Shown piece after piece: positions 43,381 through 50,474 of a stretch of 50,474 nt of DNA. The position numbers and the translations under genes were made by a program. The stretch comes from Prevotella sp. (GTDB taxonomy: Bacteria; Bacteroidota; Bacteroidia; Bacteroidales; Bacteroidaceae): NCBI GenBank assembly GCA_017428055.1, contig JAFRRN010000031.1:1-50474 (forward strand). Direction: 5' to 3'. The notes below the pieces were generated by a model. That model worked only from the letters and a program-made list of their open reading frames with translations, was not told the origin of the DNA and searched no databases. Within the stretch, counting starts at the first letter, position 1. Every line of letters begins with the position of its first letter.

Positions 43381-44114
43381 TTCCGAAGCTTATTCATTAT
43401 TGTTGGTTTGGCAAGAAACCTCTTCCCAAATCAGCACTGAAGTGCATTTCGTCATGGAAAAAGTTTTTCCCTGACTATGAAATTAAGGAATGGAATGAGG
43501 ACAACTTCGACGTGAATAGTATTCTATACACACAACAAGCTTACCAAGCAAAGAAATACGCCTTTGTCAGTGATTACGCAAGATATTGGATTCTATACCA
43601 TCATGGTGGATTGTATTTTGATACGGATGTAGAAGTCATTAAGTCCATGGATGACATCGTTGCGAAAGGTCCGTTTATGGGAGTGGAAATTCCAAGTAAA
43701 AAAGGGAAAGTCCCAATGGTTGCACCGGGATTATGCCTTGGCGCAGAAAAAGACATGCCTTTCTACAAACAGATTCTATGCAATTATACAACCCTCTCAT
43801 TTCTCAATGACGATGGAACTTACAATCTAAAAACAATTGTATATTACAATACTGAATTATTAAAGGACTATGGGTTGCTACCAAACAACGACATTCAACA
43901 TGTCCAAGGGATTTGGATTTATCCTTGGGATTATTTTAATCCTTTGGATGATTTGACTGGGAAATTAAACGTCACTGAAAACACACGATCAATCCATTGG
44001 TATAGTAAAACTTGGAGTGATACTAATTTATTAAGAAAAAAAATGAGTCGCTTGTCTCATCGTATTTTTGGCTTGGCTATTCATAACATAATAATCTATT
44101 TCAAAAAAGATTAA
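43377..44114 (+). CDS. Family 32 glycosyltransferase
   Basis: A 245-residue enzyme that starts IPKLIHYCWFGKKPLPKSAL, a hallmark of GT32 enzymes related to capsular and mannosyl transferases. FVSDYARYWILYHHGG leads into the DxD motif at D82-T-D84 (LYFDTDVEV). A basic, amphipathic C-terminal tail may touch the membrane. It overlaps the family 4 gene by an ATGA and precedes the polymerase gene by 2 nt, so expression is tightly coupled. The family uses various UDP- or GDP-sugars; the one used here cannot be told. Confidence 0.88.
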   Translation: MIPKLIHYCWFGKKPLPKSALKCISSWKKFFPDYEIKEWNEDNFDVNSILYTQQAYQAKKYAFVSDYARYWILYHHGGLYFDTDVEVIKSMDDIVAKGPFMGVEIPSKKGKVPMVAPGLCLGAEKDMPFYKQILCNYTTLSFLNDDGTYNLKTIVYYNTELLKDYGLLPNNDIQHVQGIWIYPWDYFNPLDDLTGKLNVTENTRSIHWYSKTWSDTNLLRKKMSRLSHRIFGLAIHNIIIYFKKD

Positions 44115-44116
44115 TA

Positions 44117-45220
44117 ATGTCTGCCAGCTTTTATCATCCATTTTACCTTATCCTAATCACAATACTTACTTTTGCTGTGATGAAAGATTATGTGAGATGG
44201 AAATATATTAATTATGCAAACCACTATTATTCAAAGAACAATCATGCTATCTTTCTTGCAATATTTCTAATTTTCTTCATCGGTTTACGTCCTGTTGATG
44301 AAAAGTATTTTGTAGATATGTATATGTATGACCATTCATACTACACAATGTATTTCGGCGAACGTTTTTGGTTTAATTGGGATACGGAAAATTATTTATT
44401 TGACAATTTTATAGCATGGATGGGGTCCATGAAAATTGAAGTTGAATATTTCTTTTTAATTATGGCTTTAATTTATTTTGGATGTATGCTTTGGGCTTGT
44501 TGGAAATTATTCCCTAAAGATTCTCTATTAACTTTTCTCATGTATCTGGGAGCATTCTCTACATTTTCATTTGGCACGAATGGTATCAAAGCAGGTGTTG
44601 CTGCTTCGCTATTTTTAATTGCATTAGCATATTATAAAGATAATAAAATTGTAGCAGTCCTGTTTTTGTGGCTATCCCTTGGTTTCCATCATTCCATGTT
44701 AGCTCCTGTAGTCGCTTTTGTCATTGCTCATTTTTATAAGAATCCCAAGGCATATCTATCTGCTTGGTTTATGTGTCTATTACTAGCAGCCGTCCATGTT
44801 ACTTTTTTTATGAATCTATTCTCAGGTTTTACAGATGACCATGGTGCAAGTTATTTGGAAGAAGAAACAGAAGATGTGATTAGAAATGTTTCTGGATTCC
44901 GTCCTGATTTCATTCTATATAGTGCCGTGCCAATAATCGTAGGCTATCTCTTAATTTCAACTAAACAAATTACAAATAAGACTTATCATTTTCTTTGGAG
45001 TGTTTATACGCTGACTAATTGTGTGTTTTTACTATGCACATACGGTTCTTTCATTAATCGCATTGCTTATCTAAGTTGGCTCATGTTACCTTTTGTTTTG
45101 TTATATCCCTTTACCAATATTAGATGGAGTAATCGTCAAAATCAATATTTGAAATATGTTGTTTTTGGTCACTTAGGATTTACTTTATTCATGTTTTTTA
45201 TTTATGGAAACTTACGTTAA
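44117..45220 (+). CDS. wzy: EpsG/Wzy-like polysaccharide polymerase
   Basis: A 367-residue membrane protein with about nine to ten predicted helices. It shows the EpsG-family pattern: an early GLRPVDEKYFVDMYMYDHSY segment with Arg and Asp residues, a large outer loop, SFGTNGIKAGVAASLFLIAL and LSLGFHHSMLAPVVAFVIA. The conserved Arg and His of these loops are required in related polymerases. It would join repeat units in the periplasm. There is only one such gene in the cluster, supporting the role. It overlaps the next gene by 17 nt. Wzy proteins vary too much for a specific linkage to be stated. Confidence 0.8.
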   Translation: MSASFYHPFYLILITILTFAVMKDYVRWKYINYANHYYSKNNHAIFLAIFLIFFIGLRPVDEKYFVDMYMYDHSYYTMYFGERFWFNWDTENYLFDNFIAWMGSMKIEVEYFFLIMALIYFGCMLWACWKLFPKDSLLTFLMYLGAFSTFSFGTNGIKAGVAASLFLIALAYYKDNKIVAVLFLWLSLGFHHSMLAPVVAFVIAHFYKNPKAYLSAWFMCLLLAAVHVTFFMNLFSGFTDDHGASYLEEETEDVIRNVSGFRPDFILYSAVPIIVGYLLISTKQITNKTYHFLWSVYTLTNCVFLLCTYGSFINRIAYLSWLMLPFVLLYPFTNIRWSNRQNQYLKYVVFGHLGFTLFMFFIYGNLR

Positions 45221-46007
45221 TCCGAAAGTATCTGTTATTATGGGGATTTATAATTGTGGTCCCTTTTTACAAGAGGCTTTAGACTCTTTATACGCCCAAA
45301 CATTTCAAGACTTTGAAATCATCCTTTGCGAGGACGGTTCGTCAGACAACACGTTTGAAATTGCGCAGGAGAACGCTAATAATCACCCCAACATCAAACT
45401 ATTGCGTAACGAACGCAATTTAGGATTGAATGCTACTCTAAACAATTGTCTTGCAGTTGCCCAAGGGAAGTACATTGCCCGGATGGATGGCGATGACATA
45501 TCCCTTCCTACTCGTTTTCAAACAGAAGTAGACTTCCTTGATACTCATCCAGAATATCAGATTGTTACTACACCAATGAAATATTTTGACAATGGAGGTA
45601 TTTTCAGAGAGGGAAAAGGTGGAAGAGAACCTAAATTGACCGATTTTCCGAAATCATCACCTTTCTGTCATGCACCTTGCATGGTAAGAAAAGAAGCTTA
45701 CGATGAAGTTGAGGGATATACAGTTGCCGACAATTTGTTAAGAGAAGAAGACTACCATCTTTGGATTAAAATGTATGCTAAGGGATTCCGTGGCTACACA
45801 CTCAAAGAACCTCTTTATATGATGCGAGATGATCGTAATGCTGCAAAAAGACGTTCTTTCAAGGCTCGGAAAAACGAAGCATACGTAAAACATCTGGCAT
45901 GTAAGATGCTCCATCTTCCATTCTATTATCATATTTATTGCCTGAAACCAATTATATTGGGTATTATGCCAACATGGCTTTATCATTTCCTATATAAATT
46001 AAAATAA
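45204..46007 (+). CDS. Family 2 glycosyltransferase
   Basis: A 267-residue GT-A enzyme, the shortest of the three family 2 enzymes. VSVIMGIYNCGPFLQEALDS opens the fold, LCEDGSSDNTFE follows, and the DxD-like motif is ARMDGDDISLP (93-102). HAPCMVRKEAYDEVEGY and REEDYHLWIKMYAKGFRGY supply the acceptor site and the ED pair. A short hydrophobic tail (KPIILGIMPTWLYHFLYKL) may bind the membrane. It overlaps the polymerase gene by 17 nt and is 2 nt before the next gene. The substrate is unknown. Confidence 0.88.
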   Translation: METYVNPKVSVIMGIYNCGPFLQEALDSLYAQTFQDFEIILCEDGSSDNTFEIAQENANNHPNIKLLRNERNLGLNATLNNCLAVAQGKYIARMDGDDISLPTRFQTEVDFLDTHPEYQIVTTPMKYFDNGGIFREGKGGREPKLTDFPKSSPFCHAPCMVRKEAYDEVEGYTVADNLLREEDYHLWIKMYAKGFRGYTLKEPLYMMRDDRNAAKRRSFKARKNEAYVKHLACKMLHLPFYYHIYCLKPIILGIMPTWLYHFLYKLK

Positions 46008-46009
46008 CT

Positions 46010-47179
46010 ATGAGAAAGAAAATTTGTTTTTGTACTACACTTGGAGGAACAATAAATGCATTTTTAGTAGATTTCTCGAAATATTTGGTAGAGTACGAAA
46101 ACTATGATGTGACTTGGATGGCAAATGATGATGAACGTTTACATAAATATACCAACGAGAAGATTCACCTTATTCCATTGAAAATGAAACGCGGCATTGC
46201 CTTGGACGGCCTTAAAGTCATTTGGCAAATGTACCGCATTTTCAAGCGACAAAAGTTTGATATCGTTCAATACTCTACCCGCAACGCTGGTACATACGCC
46301 TCTATTGCCGCTTGGATGGCGGGCATCAAGTGCCGCCTGTACTGTCAATGGGGTATGATGTTTATTGCCTTAAAAGGCATCAAACGTGCACTGCTTAAAT
46401 GGGATGAAAAATTAGTAGTGTCACTTTCAACGGTTGTGGAGTCGGAGAGTTTCTCTATGTACGAAACAGCTATTAAACATGGCATTTATAAACCAGAGAA
46501 GGCATCGGTTATTTGGCATGGTAGTGCATGTGGCGTAAATCTTGATCGCTACATCATGGAAAACAAACCAACCTGGCGTAAAGAAGTACGAGAGGAACTG
46601 GGTATCAGTGAGGATGCTATAGTCTTTGGCTATTGTGGTCGTATTACAAGAGATAAAGGACTAAATGAACTATTTGCTGCTTTTAAAAAAGTGATTGAAG
46701 ACGAAAACCGAAAAACAGATACTTATTTGATGATTATTGGAAGAAAAGATCATGCAGAAACCATTAATCAAGAATTATTCGCATGGGCAAAATCATCCCC
46801 TTTTGTGAAATTTACAGGATATACAAACAATGTACCCAAATATTATTCCGCGCTTGACGTTTTTACTTCCCTTAGCTATCGAGAGGGATTTGGTTTAGTG
46901 GTAATTGAAGCTGCTGCTATGGGAGTACCTGGCATTGTTTCAGATGCATTAGGACAGCGTGACACAATAGAACACGGAAAGACTGGTTATTCTGTACGTA
47001 CATATCATACAGAAGATGTTGTAAAAGCAATGAACTATTTTATAGAGCATCCAGAAAAAGCTATAGAGATGGGTATAAACGCCAGAAAAGTAGTAGATGA
47101 GAAATATGAACAGAAAGAATTACTCAGAAGATTGGCTGAACATAGAAATCTATTGATAGAACAACAAGCCCTTGAATAA
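46010..47179 (+). CDS. Family 4 glycosyltransferase
   Basis: A 389-residue GT-B enzyme. The first half has CFCTTLGGTINAFLVDFSKY and SLSTVVESESF; the second has FGYCGRITRDKGLNELFAAF and the E-x7-E motif in YREGFGLVVIEAAAMGVPGI. It is close in layout to the galactosyl- and GlcNAc-transferases of O-antigen loci, but the donor cannot be deduced. A stretch at about 46190-46350 looks richer in G+C than its surroundings, which could reflect recombination within the gene. It ends 4 nt before the ATP-grasp gene. Confidence 0.87.
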   Translation: MRKKICFCTTLGGTINAFLVDFSKYLVEYENYDVTWMANDDERLHKYTNEKIHLIPLKMKRGIALDGLKVIWQMYRIFKRQKFDIVQYSTRNAGTYASIAAWMAGIKCRLYCQWGMMFIALKGIKRALLKWDEKLVVSLSTVVESESFSMYETAIKHGIYKPEKASVIWHGSACGVNLDRYIMENKPTWRKEVREELGISEDAIVFGYCGRITRDKGLNELFAAFKKVIEDENRKTDTYLMIIGRKDHAETINQELFAWAKSSPFVKFTGYTNNVPKYYSALDVFTSLSYREGFGLVVIEAAAMGVPGIVSDALGQRDTIEHGKTGYSVRTYHTEDVVKAMNYFIEHPEKAIEMGINARKVVDEKYEQKELLRRLAEHRNLLIEQQALE

Positions 47180-47183
47180 ATTG

Positions 47184-48341
47184 ATGGAAAAGATTCTCCT
47201 ATTGGGATCAGGCACACAAGCTTTGGCCATTGTCAAAGGACTAACAAAAGAAGGTTATACCATATGTATGCTTTTTGAGGAAACCAATTATGCCGATACA
47301 TCACGGTACGTCGACAAACGTTATGTTTGCCATGTTTCACCAAAAAGCAATGAATATCTTGAATTTGTTGAGAGGATAATTGCCACGGAAGGAATAGACG
47401 TACTGATTCCCACAGGGGATATGTCAGCAGAGTTCATTAGTAAGAACAAGGTTAGACTGGGCAAGATTGCAAAATTTACGACTCCAGACCACACCAACTT
47501 TGTAAACGGATATGATAAAAACAAACTGATGACACTTTGTCAAAAGAAAAATTATCCACATCCTCAGACGATAGATCTCTCTAAAATTAAAGACTTGTCT
47601 GTAAAGGAATTGAAAGCGTTCTGTTATCCTGCTATGTTGAAGCCAAACTACACAACAGGAGGGCGAGGCATGATAGTTGTGAATAACCATCAAGAATTGC
47701 TTGAAAAATATCCGAACCTTCATTTACAGTATGGAGATTACCATCTCCAGCAATTTATTCGTGCGGGAGGAAGACAGGTTAAAATTCAATTGTTCGTGAA
47801 TTCGAAAGGGCGTTTAATTGCTCATTCAGCTATGGAAAAAGTAAGATGGTATCCCGTTAAAGCGGGATCAAGTTGCTGCTCCATTAGTATCACAGAAGAG
47901 AAAGCAACGGATATATGTCTACAGATACTACGGGATTTACATTGGGAAGGATTTGCTGATTTCGACCTAATTGAAGATCCTGATACAAAAGAACTTCTTA
48001 TCATGGAAATTAATCCACGACTTCCAGCTTGCCTTGGAACAGCAATTCATGCAGGCATTGATTGGGGACAAATAATAGTTGACGAGGCTTTAGGTAATGA
48101 CTCAAAAAGCTATGAATATAAAACAGGTATCACATTGCGTCATTTGGGGTTTGATGTACTTTGGTTTCTGAAATCCCCAAGAAGGTTTACCTCGGATCCA
48201 TCCTGGTTCCATTTTTTCGGGAAGAACGTCTATTATCAGGATATGGACGGATGGAAAGATTTGAAACCTTTTTTTAGTGGCACTTATCACAACATAAAAA
48301 AATTATTCGACCCATCATTTAAGAAAGCAAAATCAATATGA
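47184..48341 (+). CDS. ATP-grasp ligase-like protein (carbamoyl-phosphate-synthase branch)
   Basis: A 385-residue protein starting at the ATG 47184, 4 nt after the upstream stop; a TTG at 47172 is open but would overlap it. The pre-ATP-grasp domain opens with ILLLGSGTQALAIVKGL. The ATP-grasp domain has AMLKPNYTTGGRGMIVVNNH and the metal ligands in FADFDLIEDPDTKELLIMEI, then NPRLPACLGTA. It would activate a carboxylate with ATP and join it to an amine or thiol. In a polysaccharide cluster this suggests attachment of an amino acid or acyl group to an amino sugar. It ends in an ATGA overlap with the acyltransferase gene, which supports a joint modification step. The true substrate is unknown. 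Confidence 0.83.
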   Translation: MEKILLLGSGTQALAIVKGLTKEGYTICMLFEETNYADTSRYVDKRYVCHVSPKSNEYLEFVERIIATEGIDVLIPTGDMSAEFISKNKVRLGKIAKFTTPDHTNFVNGYDKNKLMTLCQKKNYPHPQTIDLSKIKDLSVKELKAFCYPAMLKPNYTTGGRGMIVVNNHQELLEKYPNLHLQYGDYHLQQFIRAGGRQVKIQLFVNSKGRLIAHSAMEKVRWYPVKAGSSCCSISITEEKATDICLQILRDLHWEGFADFDLIEDPDTKELLIMEINPRLPACLGTAIHAGIDWGQIIVDEALGNDSKSYEYKTGITLRHLGFDVLWFLKSPRRFTSDPSWFHFFGKNVYYQDMDGWKDLKPFFSGTYHNIKKLFDPSFKKAKSI

Positions 48342-49396
48342 CAAGAGAACGTTTCGACTATATTGACATCGCAAAAGGTATTGGTATCTTAATGGTGGTA
48401 TGGGCTCATATCATGATTGTAGGATGGACACATAAATTCATTTATGCTTTCCACATGCCTTTGTTTTTCTTTTTATCTGGCATGTTATTCCAAAGGGATA
48501 AGTATCCGTCGTTTGATAAATTTATTTCTAAACGAACAAAAAGATTGCTGGTCCCTTACGTTATTTATTCTATAGTGACATGGGCGTTTTGGGCAATATT
48601 CAAATACATACGACATGAGGATGTTGATAGCTACATGATGCCGTTGCTGCAAACTGTTATCTCACAAGGTAGCGGTGCCTATATGGTACATAATTCTGCT
48701 TTGTGGTTCGTTCCATGCTTATTTTTAGTCGAGATTTTGTATTTTCACCTCAGCAAAGTTGGCAAATGGTGGTGTCTATTGGGATGTTTCGGTTGTTCAT
48801 TTCTAAGTTTCTTCCTTGGAAGGATTTATGGAGAGAGTTGGTGGTTCTCGCCACCTTGGAATGCTGATGCTGCCCTGATAGCACTTCCATTCTACGGTGT
48901 TGGTAATGTTCTTGCTAAAGAGGTTGGACATAATAGGTTGACATCCACAGTCAGAGAACATACGGGGATGTGTCTTATTATCTTCACATTGTTAACATTA
49001 CCCCTCTTTTGGAGTGCCATGAATTATGGCGAATGTAGCATGGGATCAAGTTCCTATCAGTGTCAAGCATGGGTGTTTATAATAAGAGCATTCCTCGGTT
49101 GTGGCTGGATAATCTGTTTATCGCTCCTTATTGCAGCTCTTAACGTTTATAACATCATCTCTATTCCTATTAAATATCTTAAATGGGCAGGTATTAATAG
49201 CCTTGATATCATGTGCCTTCACATCCCAATAAAAGGAATATGCATGATAGGCGTTGCGATGTTGATACATATTACCGTTAATGACGTGGGCAGTAGTATC
49301 CCCTATTCTTTTATATCTTTCGTCCTGACTATGTTTATAGTATGGTTAGTGATAAAACTATTTCCACTAAGTAAGATAATAAAATATCAATTTTAG
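48338..49396 (+). CDS. Membrane acyltransferase (Acyltransferase_3 family)
   Basis: A 352-residue membrane protein with about ten helices. The family start RFDYIDIAKGIGILMVVWAH holds the catalytic His of this group (WAH), and YAFHMPLFFFLSGMLF follows with the second conserved His. It would transfer an acetyl or other acyl group from the cytoplasmic donor to the polysaccharide on the outer face. The 4-nt ATGA overlap with the ATP-grasp gene makes translational coupling likely. It is related to WecH/OafA-type enzymes, but its acceptor is not predictable. Confidence 0.87.
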   Translation: MTRERFDYIDIAKGIGILMVVWAHIMIVGWTHKFIYAFHMPLFFFLSGMLFQRDKYPSFDKFISKRTKRLLVPYVIYSIVTWAFWAIFKYIRHEDVDSYMMPLLQTVISQGSGAYMVHNSALWFVPCLFLVEILYFHLSKVGKWWCLLGCFGCSFLSFFLGRIYGESWWFSPPWNADAALIALPFYGVGNVLAKEVGHNRLTSTVREHTGMCLIIFTLLTLPLFWSAMNYGECSMGSSSYQCQAWVFIIRAFLGCGWIICLSLLIAALNVYNIISIPIKYLKWAGINSLDIMCLHIPIKGICMIGVAMLIHITVNDVGSSIPYSFISFVLTMFIVWLVIKLFPLSKIIKYQF

Positions 49397-49413
49397 TACA
49401 TATATTGAGAATC

Positions 49414-50292
49414 ATGAATATCCTTACATTCGACATAGAGGAATGGTATCTAGAAAAAGCTTTTCATGGTAATCGAAAAGAACGTTATGATCTGTTTGAT
49501 TTACATTTAAATAAGATTCTTGATCTCTTAGAAGAGAGAAACATTCTTGCGACTTTTTTCTGCTTAGGAAAAATGGCAACAGACTTTCCTCAAGTGGTGA
49601 AAAAGATAGTCTCTAAAGGACACGAGATTGGTTGCCATTCAAATAAACATGTATGGTTGAACAAAATGTCTTACAATGAAGTTGACGAGGATACTCATTG
49701 TGCCATTGACTCATTGGAACAACTTGTTGGAAAGAAAATTAAAGGTTATCGTGCCCCGGCATTTTCAATTGGTGAGAATAACAAATGGGCTTTTGAGATT
49801 CTCCACAAATATGGTATTGAATATGATGCGTCTGTCTATCCCGCAGCAAGGGACTTTGGCGGTTTCCCCACGTTTGGATATAAAACTCCAGTTATCATTT
49901 CATATAATGGTATTCAAATAAAAGAATTTCCGATTTGTATGACCAAATTGTTTGGGAAAGATTTGGCTTATTCTGGTGGAGGTTATTTCAGGATGTTCCC
50001 TTTATGGTATGTTTTAAATACAGCAAAAAAAAATAATTATGTAATGACCTATTTTCATATCGGTGATATATTACCTGGCAACAGAAAAATTATATCCCGT
50101 ACTGAGTATGAAAACTATTTCAAAGAAAAAGGAACTTTGTTCAACAGGTACAAGCGTTACGTTAAATCAAACATGGGTAGAAGTGGTGCTTTTGAAAAAA
50201 TGACGAAGTTTATTACAAAACTTGAAATAATAGATATAGAACAGGCCATAAAACAAATAGACTGGAATAGTTCTGAAAAAGTATTTTTTTAA
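49414..50292 (+). CDS. Polysaccharide deacetylase (NodB-like, carbohydrate esterase 4 type)
   Basis: A 292-residue protein. The NodB domain is complete at the N-terminus: metal ligand D7 in TFDIEEWY, and H75 and H79 in IGCHSNKHVW (H-x3-H). RAPAFSI at about 112 is the motif 3 region. It would remove N-acetyl groups from a hexosamine in the polysaccharide or its lipid-linked precursor. No signal peptide is visible, so it may act on the cytoplasmic side. The start at 49414 is the ATG; a TTG at 49405 is also open. It closes the directional cluster: the next gene lies on the other strand. Confidence 0.88.
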   Translation: MNILTFDIEEWYLEKAFHGNRKERYDLFDLHLNKILDLLEERNILATFFCLGKMATDFPQVVKKIVSKGHEIGCHSNKHVWLNKMSYNEVDEDTHCAIDSLEQLVGKKIKGYRAPAFSIGENNKWAFEILHKYGIEYDASVYPAARDFGGFPTFGYKTPVIISYNGIQIKEFPICMTKLFGKDLAYSGGGYFRMFPLWYVLNTAKKNNYVMTYFHIGDILPGNRKIISRTEYENYFKEKGTLFNRYKRYVKSNMGRSGAFEKMTKFITKLEIIDIEQAIKQIDWNSSEKVFF

Positions 50293-50356
50293 CATTACCG
50301 ACATTATCATTTGTATAATTGAGTTAAAATATTCCACTAGTGTCTCTTAATTTATG

Positions 50357-50474
50357 TTAATCGGGTTTGAAGTCAAAATAGAGCTGCCCATCATCGGGAT
50401 TATCAGCCTCCTTAAGAGGGAGGAGAAGGTCTCGGATGCTGTCCGTGGTGAGCACAGACTTGCCAAGGATACGC
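50357..50474 (-). CDS. 3' end of an unidentified minus-strand gene (cut by window edge)
   Basis: Thirty-eight codons plus a TAA (50357-50359) are open to the edge, reading ILGKSVLTTDSIRDLLLPLK and then ADNPDDGQLYFDFKPD. The base composition returns to that of the chromosome before 37 kb. I do not recognise the protein. It points against the capsule cluster and so marks its right border. Confidence 0.5.
   Translation of the reverse strand, partial: RILGKSVLTTDSIRDLLLPLKEADNPDDGQLYFDFKPD

Overview
The window is chromosomal DNA of a Bacteroidales bacterium, most likely Prevotella or a close relative. The evidence is a SusC/SusD-type starch locus, promoters carrying the Bacteroidetes -7 element TAnnTTTG, little Shine-Dalgarno signal, BspA-type leucine-rich repeats, and Prevotella-style C-terminal tails of the form VYNLQGQ...GIYI. 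No rRNA, tRNA, CRISPR array or intact insertion sequence was seen.

Region 1 (about 0.4-26.7 kb) is a complete starch/maltodextrin system. The minus-strand operon susC-susD-susE-susF-ompA (11497 to 2539) is followed by a separately promoted secreted alpha-amylase. Divergent to it run a LacI-family regulator, an inner-membrane sugar transporter and a PAP2 phosphatase. An ECF sigma / 4-TM protein / TraB operon and a BspA-like protein come next. A second starch operon then encodes 4-alpha-glucanotransferase (GH77), a GH97 alpha-glucosidase, a type I pullulanase (GH13) and a patatin. A perfect or near-perfect palindrome, ATGCAAACGTTTGCAT, occurs three times and lies 53 or 54 bp from the -7 element of four promoters (amylase, susC, lacI, glucanotransferase). 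This suggests one LacI-type regulator acting upstream of all of them. The implied flow is surface capture and cutting (SusC-F, amylase), periplasmic debranching and hydrolysis (pullulanase, GH97), uptake (transporter), and cytoplasmic disproportionation (GH77).

Region 2 (26.7-31.6 kb) holds a convergent S9 peptidase, a 560-bp gene-poor gap with an inverted-repeat element, a Fic AMP-transferase, and two remnants: a DNA adenine methyltransferase with its middle deleted, and a truncated, frameshifted HNH nuclease. It looks like an eroded defence or modification locus in which only fic remains intact.

Region 3 (31.6-50.3 kb) is a surface polysaccharide locus. It opens with a GC-rich nucleotide-sugar module (GHMP sugar kinase, nucleotidyltransferase, NAD-dependent epimerase, UDP-glucose dehydrogenase). 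A gap follows with a small transcription unit and a 48-residue membrane peptide, then a DegT aminotransferase. From about 37.65 kb the DNA becomes visibly A+T-rich. It encodes a Wzx flippase, seven glycosyltransferase-type proteins, an EpsG/Wzy-like polymerase, an ATP-grasp enzyme, an acyltransferase and a polysaccharide deacetylase, packed with overlaps in one direction. Truncated genes of unknown identity lie at both window edges.
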